A stretch of 64,000 nucleotides of DNA from Lamellibrachia satsuma (GCA_033239005.1 BSQZ01000030.1:5156501-5220500), one strand, 5' to 3'; counted from the stretch's first letter, positions 11,531 to 23,166 are shown. Numbers and translations: made by a program. The notes: generated by a model from the sequence alone, not told the origin.

Positions 11531-12385
11531 TCTCTAGTTGATTTAAATAAATAGTAGACATGAAGTCACGGAAGGAGTAAATATAAATTTCCATTTGATT
11601 ATTAAGCACCCATCAATTGCATCATTGGACGCCTCTACCCACGGGCAACGTGCATCATCGTCCGACATGGTTACAATCATTGACTGTAACAATACGTTAC
11701 AGTCAATTAGGTCGCTGGTTGCCGTCATTCTAATAGTTTTGCGGCTATAAATGCAACGGACATGCACGAACCTTGACGCATCCCTTGTATACAAAAGTGG
11801 AATTTTACATACTACTACAATTTGTATGGCCATGACGCATCTTTGACGGGGTCACCTCTTTGACGCACATTGCCGGTGGTCGTGGGGTGCATCATGTATA
11901 AGGTTTGCCTGAAACATGATAGTGATTATTTTATGATTATGACAGGGATTTAAGCTAAGGCCAATTATTACCGAAGACTTATGGTTAATAAACGTCACAA
12001 TGTCAAAGTGAACAGGGTCGTTTACCACCCTGTCCCTGATTAATTTAAGAAATTAAGGCGATTTGTCTTGCCAATGCAATGGCTTTGGCCTTTGCAGGCA
12101 AGTGATGGTAAAAGAAAAACACGAAAAAGTATAATATATGCATTGTAAATCTATAACCAACCAAATGTATGTATATCATATGTATGTATGTGTGACATTA
12201 ACAACCTGCATTATCGCCCAGGGACGAAAGCTTGCTAGGCAAATTCTTGGCATGCACTGCTACGTGTTCGGGATTATCTTCATTCAATGAAAACAAACAC
12301 TATCCAAAAGGTCTTGCCGACATTGTCATAAATCCTGCTAATCTCTGATATTTGTTAAACATAAATACGTTAGAACTTGTCCACA
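11531..12385. other. Unassigned spacer
   Basis: No gene seen. The segment includes a short inverted pair, TTGACTGTAAC and GTTACAGTCAA, at about 11679-11706. Some TATG-rich sequence lies near 12165-12190. Confidence 0.5.
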
Positions 12386-12389
12386 CACA

Positions 12390-12585
12390 TCACTGTCACA
12401 TATTTTTACTACAGCCACCTCTCGGAATTCGTCCACAACTACAAAACGTGCAGGGTAACGCCACCATGTGGCGCCACTATTAACGGTAAGTCGTTACTCT
12501 TGTGCTGATACTTTTAGGCCTATCCCTGTGTCATCATAGAAAATGTAACTTGGACGTTGGACGAGATAGATAATATCTGTTGAAA
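12390..12585 (+). repeat. Dispersed repeat DR-2, copy 1
   Basis: About 190 bp shared with 44127-44300 in the same orientation. Shared blocks are CACATATTT, ACTACAGCCA, GTCCACAACTACAAAACGTG, CAGGG, GTCGTTACTCTT or ATCGTTACTCTT, and ATAGAAAATGTAAC. It holds no open frame of note. It could be a SINE or a non-autonomous transposon; with two copies I cannot define its ends. Confidence 0.8.
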
Positions 12586-12676
12586 ACACGACTAACGTGG
12601 CTATATTTGTAGCAATTCCGATCGCTAAAACTGCCATAAAACATAATAATTATTTAGACAATCATGTGTGCCATTC

Positions 12677-12678
<2 letters not shown>

Positions 12679-12774
<96 letters not shown>

Positions 12775-12812
12775 TATAGTAATTTAGTATATTTATATAT
12801 ATATATATATAT

Positions 12813-12881
<69 letters not shown>

Positions 12882-12896
12882 TACTAAATTACTATA

Positions 12897-12956
<60 letters not shown>

Positions 12957-12972
12957 TATAGTAATTTAGTAT
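12679..12972. repeat. AT microsatellite with long inverted-repeat structure
   Basis: Nearly pure AT dinucleotide DNA broken by landmark words. ACTATAGTAATTTAGTATATT at about 12773 is mirrored by its reverse complement at about 12877-12900, and ATAAAATAT at 12811 is mirrored by ATATTTTAT at 12841. A third copy of the first landmark lies at 12956-12971 in direct orientation. The core is an imperfect palindrome of about 130 bp that could extrude as a cruciform. Confidence 0.95.
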
Positions 12973-13059
12973 GATATAATGAACGACTTGGCATACTTAA
13001 AGCGAGGTAAAAGTGAAACACAAAGCCGTAATAATAAGGACCCGGAATATACAACGTTA

Positions 13060-13318
13060 CCCTTGGCTCCTGTCCACAGTCACAGCGTTACCCTCTTGGC
13101 TCCTGTCCACAGTCACAACGTTACCCTCTTGGCTTCTGTCCACAGTCACAACGTTACCCTCTTGGCTCCTGTCCACAGTCACAACGTTACCCTCTTGGCT
13201 CCTGTCCACTGTCACAACGTTACCCCCTTGGCTCCTGTCCACAGTCACAACGTTACCCTCTTGGCTCCTGTCCATAGTCACAACGTTACCCCATTGGCTC
13301 CTGTCCACCGTCACCTCA
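13060..13318. repeat. Minisatellite, 33 bp unit, about 8 copies
   Basis: The unit is CAGTCACAACGTTACCCTCT plus TGGCTCCTGTCCA. Its length of 33 bp keeps frames open on both strands. Confidence 0.96.
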
Positions 13319-14117
13319 TTGTCCCCCGTCAAGAGGAACGTCATTTCAAAGTGTGTCGGATGTTTAGGCCCATAAAGGGTTCAGGTTCAACGTGGGCCAA
13401 ACCAACAGTTTTCGCAACAGGTGAACCGTGACGTGTTTTCGCTCGCATGGGTTGAATCAACAGTGTATACAAAGGGTGGCAGCGGGCTCCGTGGGCCGAG
13501 ACGATCAACGTATTCTAACTGGGAAATTGGGTCCATGGACCTTATTACGTCCGTTATTTTTGTTAATTGGACCGACTTGCTACTGTTTGTGACTTGGGTG
13601 TTGTAACTGGAAAATGGGCTCCGTGGACCTTATTACGTCCGTTATTTTCGAACTGACTGTTTGCGTATTGTAACTGGGAAATGGTATACGCTAAATTATT
13701 ATAACGTTTTCGAACAAATATTATAATTAATCAATTCTAACTAATCTTGAAAAACATATAAATGCGTTAAGAATAAAAAAAAATTATATTAAACATAAAC
13801 ATATATAAAAATTAAGATACAAAGAAGTTTAAAACTTGACAACAGGCCGAAATTTTATGTTATTGATATTGCTGTATGATAATTATGTATTATTATATTA
13901 GCGTGTGATCGTGTATGAATGTTTGTGTGCGTAATCAGAACTTCCGTTTCTTATCGAATCAGGCCGTGAGCCGAAACGACTATTCTTAGAATTCTGCCGC
14001 TTAGAATTCCGCTACTTGCGTGGGCCGAATCGACCGTAGCTGGGTCGAACCATCCGTCGGCGTCAGGGTCGAACCATCCGTGTACAGCGATCCATTTCAA
14101 ATGAGGGTCATTTCGGT
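13319..14117. other. Spacer with degenerate repeats
   Basis: No gene seen. At 13518-13690 there are two to three imperfect copies of about 90 bp sharing TAACTGGGAAAT, GGACCTTATTACGTCCGTTA and GACTTG. Near 14020-14080 GGGTCGAACCATCCGT occurs twice. The stretch 13690-13920 is very AT-rich. Confidence 0.6.
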
Positions 14118-14660
14118 AGGGGAGACCGGGACTAGTTGTATACAGGGGCAAGTTGTTACAGAGATGTTTTACGAAAACATAGCACACTTGTGGAGAGAGC
14201 AGTTGGTTGGAAGTCCATCAGCAGACACACTGTCCAAACATCGGGACTTAAGACGAAATTAACGAGATGTGGAAAAAAATTACTTTTTAACCACCTAAAA
14301 CTGTTTTTACATGTCCACATAATATCTCGCGCAGCCACTTTTTATGTTTCGTGAATGTAACTTGAAACATGTCTACTATAAGGGATTATGCCAAGTAGAA
14401 GTTAAATTGAAATTCATTTGGGGCAATTTTGTTTGGGGCAAGTTGTTATAATTGTATTGGAGCAAGTTGTTACAGCTGTAACAACGCTCGGGCGGCTCGT
14501 ACCGATGGCTCAGCCAGCGAGTTGTGTGCTGACAATGACTGAAAGAACAACATTTATTTAACAATGACGTGTGAACGCTTTATTTCACTTGTGAAGCCTC
14601 GCGTATTGGTTAATAACCAGTACTGTAAATGTTAGCAACGTCAAACAAAATTAACAAATA

Positions 14661-14783
14661 TATCACAAGGGCGGATTACATATGAATGAAAAAAGTGTGT
14701 ACTCTAGATAAGCCAGTGGCTTCCCTGTCCACTTGCCGTCTGGGTGTTTGCCTTGGATGGCAATCTTGTTCAATCTTGTAAAT
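14661..14783 (+). mobile_element. LINE-1 family 3' tail fragment
   Basis: It matches the tails at 8380-8490 and 62035-62158: GGCGGATTACAT, CTAGATAAGCCAGTGGCTTC, CCTGTCCACTTGCC and CAATCTTGTTCAATCTTGTA. Only the untranslated end is present. It sits inside the candidate DNA transposon. Confidence 0.8.
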
Positions 14784-14832
14784 TTTCTATGGCACGGCCG
14801 TATTTCCGCATTTAATAAAGATTGCACAATTC

Positions 14833-14947
14833 TTTGAACTGTGGAAGTTCGTGCGTGTGTGCGCGAGTACGTACGTCTGTGTATTATTACTTTGAACTGT
14901 GGAAGTTCGTGCGTGTGTGCGCGAGTACGTACGTCTGTGTATTATTT
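14833..14947. repeat. 58-bp tandem duplication
   Basis: Two essentially identical copies begin at 14833 and 14891 (TTTGAACTGTGGAAGTTCGT onward, ending CTGTGTATTATT). The lack of divergence suggests a recent event. Confidence 0.95.
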
Positions 14948-15470
14948 AATCAAGTAGAAGTCGCATTACGAATATATTGTCATTCACTATGTCACACTCC
15001 ATTCAATAATTGATGTTCGATTGACAATTGTTTGTTATATAAGAATCCGGGGAGTAAGTCCCCTTTGGTAAAACAATAAAAGCTTAATACACTGTGTATA
15101 ATATGTATAAGTGTGAATAGTCCAATTAATGTAATGACAAGTACGAGTGACACTTGCCTTGCGTTCCACGCCTTCTTTGCTATAATAACGTGCCCCGTTT
15201 GATGTGACAATTTGTCCCACTAACGGGGCTAGTTGTTACAGACGACCGCGCCTGGGAAACTTCACATATCTACCTAACTACAATATTGAATATCAATGGT
15301 ATGGTGCATTGTATTAGTACGAATAATAAATTTAATGTATGCGTTGACAGAAATAATGATATCTAACATATTTTCCACAAAATGTGACTTCTACAGAAAA
15401 TTGTAACAACTAGCCCCGGTCTCCCCTACTTGTATATAATCCAGGCCCACCTGAATTTCGACGTTATTAA

Positions 15471-17852
15471 CATGTAATATGTACAGCAACCACGCACAAT
15501 GTAACATGTACAGCAACCACGTACAATGTAATATGTACAGCAACCACGGACAATGTAATATGTACAGCAACCACGCACAAAGTAATATGTACAGCAACCA
15601 CGCACAATGTAACATGTACAGCAACCACGCACAATGTAACATGTACAGCAACCACGTACAATGTAATATGTACAGCAACCACGCACAATGTAATATGTAC
15701 AGCAACCACGCACAATGTAACATGTACAGCAACCACGCACAATGTAATATGTACAGCAACCACGCACAATGTAACATGTACAGCAACCACGTACAATGTA
15801 ATATGTACAGCAACCACGCACAATGTAACATGTACAGCAACCACGTACAATGTAATATGTACAGCAACCACGCACAATGTAACATGTACAGCAACCACGT
15901 ACAATGTAATATGTACAGCAACCACGCACAATGTAACATGTACAGCAACCACGTACAATGTAATATGTACAGCAACCACGCACAATGTAATATGTACAGC
16001 AACCACGCACAATGTAACATGTACAGCAACCACGCACGATGTAATATGTACAGCAACCACGCACAATGTAACATGTACAGCAACCACGCACAATGTAACA
16101 TGTACAGCAACCACGCACAATGTAATATGTACAGCAACCATGCACAATGTAACATGTACAGCAACCACGCACAATGTAACATGTACAGCAACCACGCACA
16201 ATGTAATATGTACAGCAACCACGCACAATGTAATATGTACAGCAACCACGCACAATGTAACATGTACAGCAACCACGCACAATGTAATATGTACAGCAAC
16301 CACGCACAATGTAACATGTACAGCAACCACGCACAATGTAACATGCACAGCAACCACGCACAATGTAATATGTACAGCAACCACGCACAATGTAACATGT
16401 ACAGCAACCACGTACAATGTAATATGTACAGCAACCACGCACAATGTAACATGTACAGCAACCACGCACAATGTAACATGTACAGCAACCACGCACAATG
16501 TAATATGTACAGCAACCACGCACAATGTAACATGTACAGCAACCACGTACAATGTAATATGTACAGCAACCACGCACAATGTAACATGTACAGCAACCAC
16601 GTACAATGTAATATGTACAGCAACCACGCACAATGTAACATGTACAGCAACCACGCACAATGTAATATGTACAGCAACCACGCACAATGTAACATGTACA
16701 GCAACCACGTACAATGTAATATGTACAGCAACCACGCACAATGTAATATGTACAGCAACCACGCACAATGCAACATGTACAGCAACCACGCACAATGTAA
16801 TATGTACAGCAACCACGCACAATGTAACATGTACAGCAACCACGTACAATGTAATATGTACAGCAACCACGCACAATGTAACATGTACAGCAACCACGTA
16901 CAATGTAATATGTACAGCAACCACGCACAATGTAACATGTACAGCAACCACGCACAATGTAATATGTACAGCAACCACGTACAATGCAACATGTACAGCA
17001 ACCACGCACAATGTAATATGTACAGCAACCACGCACAATGTAATATGTACAGCAACCACGCACAATGTAATATGTACAGCAACCACGTACAATGTAATAT
17101 GTACAGCAACCACGCACAATGTAATATGTACAGCAACCACGCACAATGTAATATGTACAGCAACCACGCACAATGTAACATGTACAGCAACCACGTACAA
17201 TGTAATATGTACAGCAACCACGCACATTGTAACATGTACAGCAACAACGCACAGTGTAACATGTACAGCAACCACGCACAATGTAATATGTACAGCAACC
17301 ACGCACAATGTAACGTGTACAGCAACCACGCACAATGTAACATGCACAGCAACCACGCACAATGTAACGTGTACAGCAACCACGCACAATGTAACGTGTA
17401 CAGCAACCACGCACAATGTAACATGTACAGCAACCACGCACAATGTAACGTGTACAGCAACCACGCACAATGTAACATGTACAGCAACCACGCACAATGT
17501 AACATGTACAGCAACCACGCACAATGTAACGTGTACAGCAACCACGCACAATGTAACGTGTACAGCAACCACGCACAATGTAACATGTACAGCAACCACG
17601 CACAATGTAACATGCACAGCAACCACGCACAATGTAACATGTACAGCAACCACGCACAATGTAACATGTACAGCAACCACGCACAATGTAACATGTACAG
17701 CAACCACGCACAATGTAATATGTACAGCAACCACGCACAATGTAATATGTACAGCAACCACGCACAATGTAATATGTACAGCAACCACGCACAATGTAAC
17801 ATGTACAGCAACCACGCACAGTGTAATATGTACAGCAACCACGCACAACGCA
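15471..17852. repeat. 2.4 kb minisatellite, 27 bp unit, about 88 copies
   Basis: The unit is CATGTACAGCAACCACGCAC plus AATGTAA. Units differ mainly at two sites: CACGCAC or CACGTAC, and TAACATG or TAATATG. With 27 bp (9 codons) every frame is stable, so open frames of about 580-820 codons exist on both strands; none has a start context or flanking coding evidence, and I call none of them. From about 17220 onward the CACGTAC type disappears and a TAACGTG type appears, so the array has two compositional domains. Confidence 0.98.
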
Positions 17853-18009
17853 TGCACAACGGTTAGGAACAACGGAACATGGGTATGATTAAACATGTGC
17901 GAAAAAAAAAATTAATCACCTTTTTCGAAGCTAGAATTCGCATATTTTACCTGCATTGAGCGCCATATTGCCCCTTTATTCGGTGGCGACTATGACAGCA
18001 TATCAGGCT

Positions 18010-18420
18010 CACCTTTAGTGTTTAAAGGCATGCCTACTGGTGCTTGTGGCGAGTTTGACGGCATTGTACTCGTAGGCGAGCTGTCGTGCGTTGACAGTAT
18101 CTGTGGTGTCTCCAGTGGTGTGATAATGACGTGTTGATAACACTCGGTATTTATGGTAATTATTACAAGCAACACAAATAGTTTTATGTAATGTGTCATC
18201 GTCAGATGTTGGTCCATGCATTGGTGTGGTGTATAGAGTAAAATAACAGGCACATGAACCGATCCCTGTGGTACACCACACTACAGAGGAAAATACTCAG
18301 ATGTTATTGAATCAACCTACACGCGACGGGTTCGGTCTTCCAAGCACGTCCAGAACCTTGCTAGTGCCGTTTCACGCACACCGTATTCGTCTTGCAGGAT
18401 GGTCGACTAGTGTACATGAT
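18010..18420 (-). pseudogene. LINE reverse-transcriptase fragment
   Basis: On the minus strand the palm region of a LINE reverse transcriptase can be followed. TIDHVH, then ILQDEYGVRETALARFWTCL, then EDRTRRV, then the equivalent of CGVPQGSV, then FTLYTTPMHG match the usual order leading to the active site. The frame shifts between VPQGSV and FTLYTTP near 18240-18270, and stop codons lie at two earlier places. The FADD-type catalytic segment is not visible. The style differs from the LINE-1 copies in this window, so I treat it as a separate lineage. Confidence 0.72.
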
Positions 18421-18454
18421 CAATAGTTTGGATGCATATTTGGAATAATACAAT

Positions 18455-18690
18455 GACCGCGAGAGGGCGCCAATGTCCGTTATGGGCCGAGGTAGTTCGT
18501 CACAAGTCGTCTTCGGTCCCGCTTCGTCGCTTCCGAGATCTTATCGTGCCGAGTCAATTCACCGTTCATTGTCTGACGGTGGGACGTTCAACTGCCATTT
18601 AGTCGCGTTCGATATCGCCTCTACATCGACGGCGCGTGCCAAGATCTTATCAGTTGTCGTGCTGTACAATCAAGTAGTCGCACGATATTG
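18455..18690 (+). repeat. Dispersed repeat DR-1, copy 1, with a CTCF-like core
   Basis: This copy contains CCGCGAGAGGGCGCCA (18457-18472), then GAGATCTTATC, GAGTCAATTCACCGTTCATT, GTCTGACGG, GTCGCGTTCGATATCGCC and AAGATCTTATCAGTTGTCGT. The same ordered words occur in the copies at 35525, 48838 and 49300. The first word fits the CTCF binding consensus (CCASYAGRKGGCRS) closely. No open frame is shared. Confidence 0.7.
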
Positions 18691-18759
18691 TTGATGTTTC
18701 GCACTGCATGAAATGTGGACCGAACTGTCGTAGAGGCCACTGTTTAGACGTTTTCACGC

Positions 18760-18847
18760 ACACCGTATCCGACAGGAGGGTCAGCAAGTACACACCGTAT
18801 CCGCCAGGAGGGTCAGCAAGTACACACCGTATCCGACAGGAGGGTCA
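18760..18847. repeat. Minisatellite, 32 bp unit, 3 copies
   Basis: Copies start at 18760, 18792 and 18824 (ACACCGTATCCGACAGGAGG plus GTCAGCAAGTAC). The unit resembles the sequence around 18377-18402 (CACACCGTATTCGTCTTGCA), which is part of the reverse-transcriptase fragment above, so it may be an amplified piece of a second copy of that element. Confidence 0.9.
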
Positions 18848-18907
18848 GGTCTTTATCGAAATTGGAACTACTGGAAATGGTTTTACATATTCGGTTCTCA
18901 TCGTGTT

Positions 18908-19575
18908 CGGAAATAGTCCTTGTTGGTAGCTGTTATTTATTATAGCTTTCGGTGGGGCAGGAAATAGTTCTTGCTGGTAGCTGTTATTTACTATAGCTAT
19001 CAGTGGGGCAGGAAATAGTTCTTGTTGGTAGCTATTATTTACTATAGCTATCAGTGGGGCAGGAACTAGTCCTTGTTGGTAGCTGTTATTTACTATAGCT
19101 ATCAGTGGGGCAGGAACTAGTCCTTGTTGGTAGCTGTTATTTACTATAGCTATCAGTGGGGCAGGAAATAGTCCTTGTTGGTAGCTGTTATTTACTATAG
19201 CTAACAGTGGGGCAGGAACTAGTCCTTGTTGGTAGCTGTTATTTACTATAGCTATCAGTGGGGCAGGAACTAGTCCCTGTTGGTAGCTGTTATTTACTAT
19301 AGCTATCAGTGGGGCAGGAACTAGTCCCTGTTGGTAGCTGTTATTTACTATAGCTATCAGTGGGGCAGGAACTAGTCCTTGTTGGTAGCTGTTATTTACT
19401 ATAGCTATCAGTGGGGCAGGAACTAGTCCTTGTTGGTAGCTGTTATTTACAATAGCTATCAGTGGGGCAGGAACTAGTCCTTGTTGGTAGCTGTTATTTA
19501 CTATAGCTATCAGTGGGGCAGGACATAGTCCTTGTTGGTAGCTGTTATTTACTGTAGCTATCAGTGGGACAGGAA
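18908..19575. repeat. Minisatellite, 51 bp unit, about 13 copies
   Basis: The unit is TAGTCCTTGTTGGTAGCTGT, TATTTACTATAGCTATCAGT, GGGGCAGGAAC. Copies are highly similar, with a few substitutions such as AACAGTGGGG or CCCTGTTGG. Confidence 0.97.
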
Positions 19576-19644
19576 TGCAGACTGCAGGTATTTTAAGGAC
19601 ACACTCTGGTGCTCTTCCGTTCTACGTCAGTGGGAGGTAGCAGT

Positions 19645-20140
19645 CGAATGAGTTGGGGTGGCACTGGTTATATGCAATCAATGAGTTGGGGTGGCACTTG
19701 TTATATGCAATCAATGAGTTGAGGTGGCACTGGTTATATGCAATCAATGAGTTGGGGTGGCACTGGTTATATGCAATCAATGATTTGGGGTGGCACTGGT
19801 TATATGCAATCAATGAGTTGGGGTGGTACTGGTTATATGCAATCAATGAGTTGGGGTGGCACTGGTTATATGCAATCAATGAGTTGGGGTGGCACTGGTT
19901 ATATGCAATCAATGAGTTGGGGTGGCACTGGTTATATGCAATCAATGAGTTGGGGTGGCACTGGTTATATGCCATCAATGAGTTGGGGTGGCACTGGTTA
20001 TATGCAATCAATGAGTTGGGTGGCACTGGATATATGCCATCAATGAGTTGGGGTGGCACTGGTTATATGCAATCAATGAGTTGGGGTGGCACTGGTTATA
20101 TGCCATCAATGAGTTGGGGTGGCACTGGTTATATGCAATC
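19645..20140. repeat. Minisatellite, 33 bp unit, about 15 copies
   Basis: The unit is GAGTTGGGGTGGCACTGGTT plus ATATGCAATCAAT. A one-base deletion near 20020 (GAGTTGGGTGG) shifts the frames of the overlapping artefact reading frames. Confidence 0.97.
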
Positions 20141-20309
20141 AACTTCGACATCATCGGAATATTCTTCCTTAATGATCCGCTTCTTATGGATCTGCAAGTC
20201 TGATTCATTGTGTTTTTCCCACAGAGTTGGTGGCGAAGTCCCCGCACAGTTTCCTAGAGCTAAATGATTGTGGTCGAATCATGCCCGTTGGCTTCAGCAG
20301 ATTGTTGAC

Positions 20310-20410
20310 CACACGAATATTGAGCTTAGCTCGAGTGATGACAACACAGACTCATGTTGAGCTTAGCTCGAGTGATGACAACACAGACTCATATTGAGCT
20401 TAGTTCGGGT
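20310..20410. repeat. Short repeat, 37 bp unit, about 3 copies
   Basis: The unit contains TTGAGCTTAGCTCGAGTGAT and GACAACACAGACTCAT. AGCTTAGCTCG also appears in the following 62-bp unit, so the two arrays are related. Confidence 0.88.
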
Positions 20411-20705
20411 GATCATGGTGTTCACCTATGTTCGGTGTTGTGCACAATTATGCCGATGAGCTGAGCTCCGGTGATCATGGTGTTCACCTATGTTCGGTGT
20501 TGTACACAATTATGCCGATGAGCTTAGCTCGGGTGATCATGGTGTTCACCTATGTTCGGTGTTGTGCACAATTATGCCGATGAGCTTAGCTCCGGTGATC
20601 ATGGTGTTCACCTATGTTCGGTGTTGTACACAATTATGCCGATGAGCTTAGCTCGGGTGATCATGGTGTTCACCTATGTTCGGTGTTGTGCACAATTATG
20701 CCGAT
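20411..20705. repeat. Minisatellite, 62 bp unit, about 5 copies
   Basis: Units begin at 20411, 20473, 20535, 20597 and 20659 with GATCATGGTGTTCACCTATG, followed by TTCGGTGTTGT, CACAATTATGCCGATGAGC and TTAGCTC. Copies alternate between GTGCACAA and GTACACAA and between CTCCGGT and CTCGGGT, suggesting a 124-bp dimer. Confidence 0.96.
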
Positions 20706-20896
20706 GGACGTCCTCTTTTGTTCCCCCCTCTTCTCGTTTGTACGTCCCAATGCCCCGGCTTTGTGGACGTCATCGTTATAAACAACCTTTGAATAGTTGA
20801 CGGCAATTCATTTCTATGAGCTTTGAACATAAATAATATTGTTCTAAATTTTATCAAGTCTACAAACTTCAAAATGAGCGATTTATTAAACAATGC

Positions 20897-21350
20897 AGTT
20901 GTGTGGTCACATCGTTGTGTGGTCACATCGTTGTGTGGTCACATCGTTGTGTGGTCACATCGTTGTGTGGTCGCATCGTTGTGTGGTCACATCGTTGTGT
21001 GGTCACATCGTTGTGTGGTCGCATCGTTGTGTGGTCACATCGTTGTGTGGTCACATCGTTGTGTGGTCACATCGTTGTGTGGTCGCATCGTTGTGTGGTC
21101 ACATCGTTGTGTGGTCACATCGTTGTGTGGTCGCATCGTTGTGTGGTCGCATCGTTGTGTGGTCACATCGTTGTGTGGTCACATCGTTGTGTGGTCACAT
21201 CGTTGTGTGGTCACATCGTTGTGTGGTCACATCGTTGTGTGGTCACATCGTTGTGTGGTCGCATCGTTGTGTGGTCACATCGTTGTGTGGTCACATCGTT
21301 GTGTGGTCACATCGTTGTGTGGTCACATCGTTGTGTGGTCGCATCGTTGT
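20897..21350. repeat. Minisatellite, 16 bp unit, about 28 copies, abutting a LINE fragment
   Basis: The unit is GTGTGGTCACATCGTT, with a GTCGCATCG variant in about a third of copies. Three units give a 16-codon cycle, so all plus-strand frames stay open. On the minus strand the array continues directly from the LINE coding text RLMHNAQRCDHTT, and the repeated unit encodes QRCDHTT. It therefore looks like an amplified piece of the reverse transcriptase. Confidence 0.96.
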
Positions 21351-21655
21351 GCATTGTGCATTAGCCGAACTACCCACTTTTGCAACATAATTATACAAAG
21401 TAAATTTGTGGAATATGTTTTGCCCCATATTTCCTCACATTACGATAAATACGGCAATAACAGGGTTGAGTACAACATATACATTCTATGGTATTCAAGT
21501 AGTTTGCTGCATCTATACATGATACCAACACTTATTGACAGCTTAGACCTACTTCGACTGATGTGGTCTTTCCAGTTGAACGACTCATCGATAAGAACAC
21601 CAAGACATTTCGTAACACGTACTCTTGAACACTTGCAATATTGTACTTTAATATG
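21351..21655 (-). pseudogene. LINE reverse-transcriptase C-terminal fragment (LINE-3 type)
   Basis: On the minus strand one frame reads KCLGVLIDESFNWKDHIS, SRSKLSISVGIMYR, LYSTLLLPYLS, a stop, CEEIWGKTYSTNL, IIMLQKWVVRLMHNAQR. This is the thumb and connection region of a LINE reverse transcriptase. One in-frame stop replaces the residue before the Cys of the usual SYC motif, so the copy is dead. The coding text runs straight into the 16-bp array. It resembles the plus-strand fragment at 52745 more than the LINE-1 copies. Confidence 0.85.
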
Positions 21656-22455
21656 AGCAAATACACACAGTCGTATAATTTTTTAGGGTTGTGGACAACT
21701 CGCACTATTTTTGGTTGCCCTGTGTTTTATTTAAATTCAAATCTTCCTGAAAAATATTCCAGAGGGCAACCCTCTCAGATCAATTGGCTTCACTCTGAAA
21801 ATTGGATTTATATTCAGGCCTATGGGGTCTCGGAGTGGCTGCGTTGTCATCATTGGTATTTCCAAATATACACAGAAATAGAGCTACAAAACTAAATTTG
21901 GTATAAAAAATACCTAGAATGATGAGGATGCATAAAGTAAACTAATATCCTATTGATATGTTTATTTTTGAGGAAGTCAGAGACAAAACATTAAACAAAA
22001 TGTCGAAAAAGCAACTTCGGGTTCGTCGTCGACATCACCTAAAATGTACCATATTACCTTAATACATACTGAATAGCCATGGACACAATTGTAAAATAAT
22101 GCTGAACACGACATATTCATGAACCAGATGTATACTCCACCACCTAATTGTTGTGTGACCATGGCATGACGTCAATCGGACTTGATTTCATGAAGTGCAC
22201 CATTTCCACTTTCCTCGTAAACATGATTTAAGAATGAATATTGAATCAACCAATGAATAACAGAGACTTGCTTCATAAGAAATGTTTTTGATAAGATACA
22301 TTGTTTAAATAAGAAACTCTTAAACATTGTCATCAGTCGTGTATGTCACTCTCGTCAGAGCCATTGCTTTCAGCAAGAGTTCTAGGGAGACAACTCGCCC
22401 ACATTTTACTTCTTTCCCTTCGCATTTACAAGCAACACAACGCGACACGTGGGAC
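21656..22455. other. Unassigned AT-rich spacer
   Basis: No gene or repeat recognised. A CAGAGGGCAACCCTCTC hairpin-like word lies at about 21760-21776. The stretch 21890-22320 is AT-rich. Confidence 0.5.
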
Positions 22456-23166
22456 TTAGTGCAAGTTCCGAGTGCAACAGTTCCGAGTGCATTTGTTTAC
22501 TACACATCTGCAACTTGTAAGAGACTGTGTGAGTTCTGGGATTGGCGGCAACATTGTGGATATTGGCTCCAAATGTGTGACGCCCTGAGTCCAGCCGAAT
22601 CTGGGGGCAGGGGCAACATTGGAATAGCGACATGGGCTTTCCTCTGCACAAAAGTTGGCAATAGGGATATTAGAAGATGCTGCTTGAATGCATCATCCGT
22701 CTGTGGCAATTCTCTTAAATCCTTGTACTTTCCTCCACCGATGACCAGATGTGAACACAGCGCTGGCAGAGACGCGAATGCCTGTCCACCATACAACACC
22801 ATCTCATCTTTCCTGGCTTTTGATATCATTTCATTTATAAATTAATTGTTTTTGTCGCCTCCATATGAAGCTAATGATTTGCAGTCCAACTGGTGGCAAA
22901 TCTCTATCACTGTGGTTTTGCCAATGTTGTAGATGAAGTTTATATGATCTTTTCCTGAGAAGGCGTGCAGAAAAGTTGACGTTTGCAGTCGTCTGAACCC
23001 ACAACTTTGCAAGCTCATGAACAGGCACCCACTGATCTGGGGCCTTTCTGATCCATACCTCAATGCCTTATCACAAATGTCTCCAAATGTCTCCAATCTA
23101 GTCCCATGTCAGGAAGAATGTGACACACACATAGTCCTGCTTTTCTTCTCATCCAGAAAACCACCA

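Larger units (their letters stand above)
14118..15429. mobile_element. Candidate non-autonomous DNA transposon with terminal inverted repeats
   Basis: The left end reads TA-GGGGAGACCGGGACTAGTTG and the right end is its reverse complement, CAACTAGCCCCGGTCTCCCC-TA, so inverted termini of at least 22 bp enclose about 1.3 kb, flanked by TA on both sides as expected for a TA target duplication. Inside, the terminal-like phrase GGGGCAAGTTGTTACAG or GGGGCTAGTTGTTACAG recurs at about 14147, 14434, 14458 and 15225. This resembles subterminal binding sites. No transposase frame is present. A LINE tail (14661-14783) and a 58-bp duplication (14833-14947) lie inside. The superfamily is not determined. Confidence 0.72.

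Noticed and set aside
15471..17852. CRISPR array
   Set aside because: Units are contiguous without unique spacers, and the context is eukaryotic. The same applies to every other array here.
15391..17896. Several open frames of about 580-820 codons on both strands over the 27-bp array
   Set aside because: All are explained by a stop-free 9-codon unit. No two strands could both be genuine and no flanking exon evidence exists.
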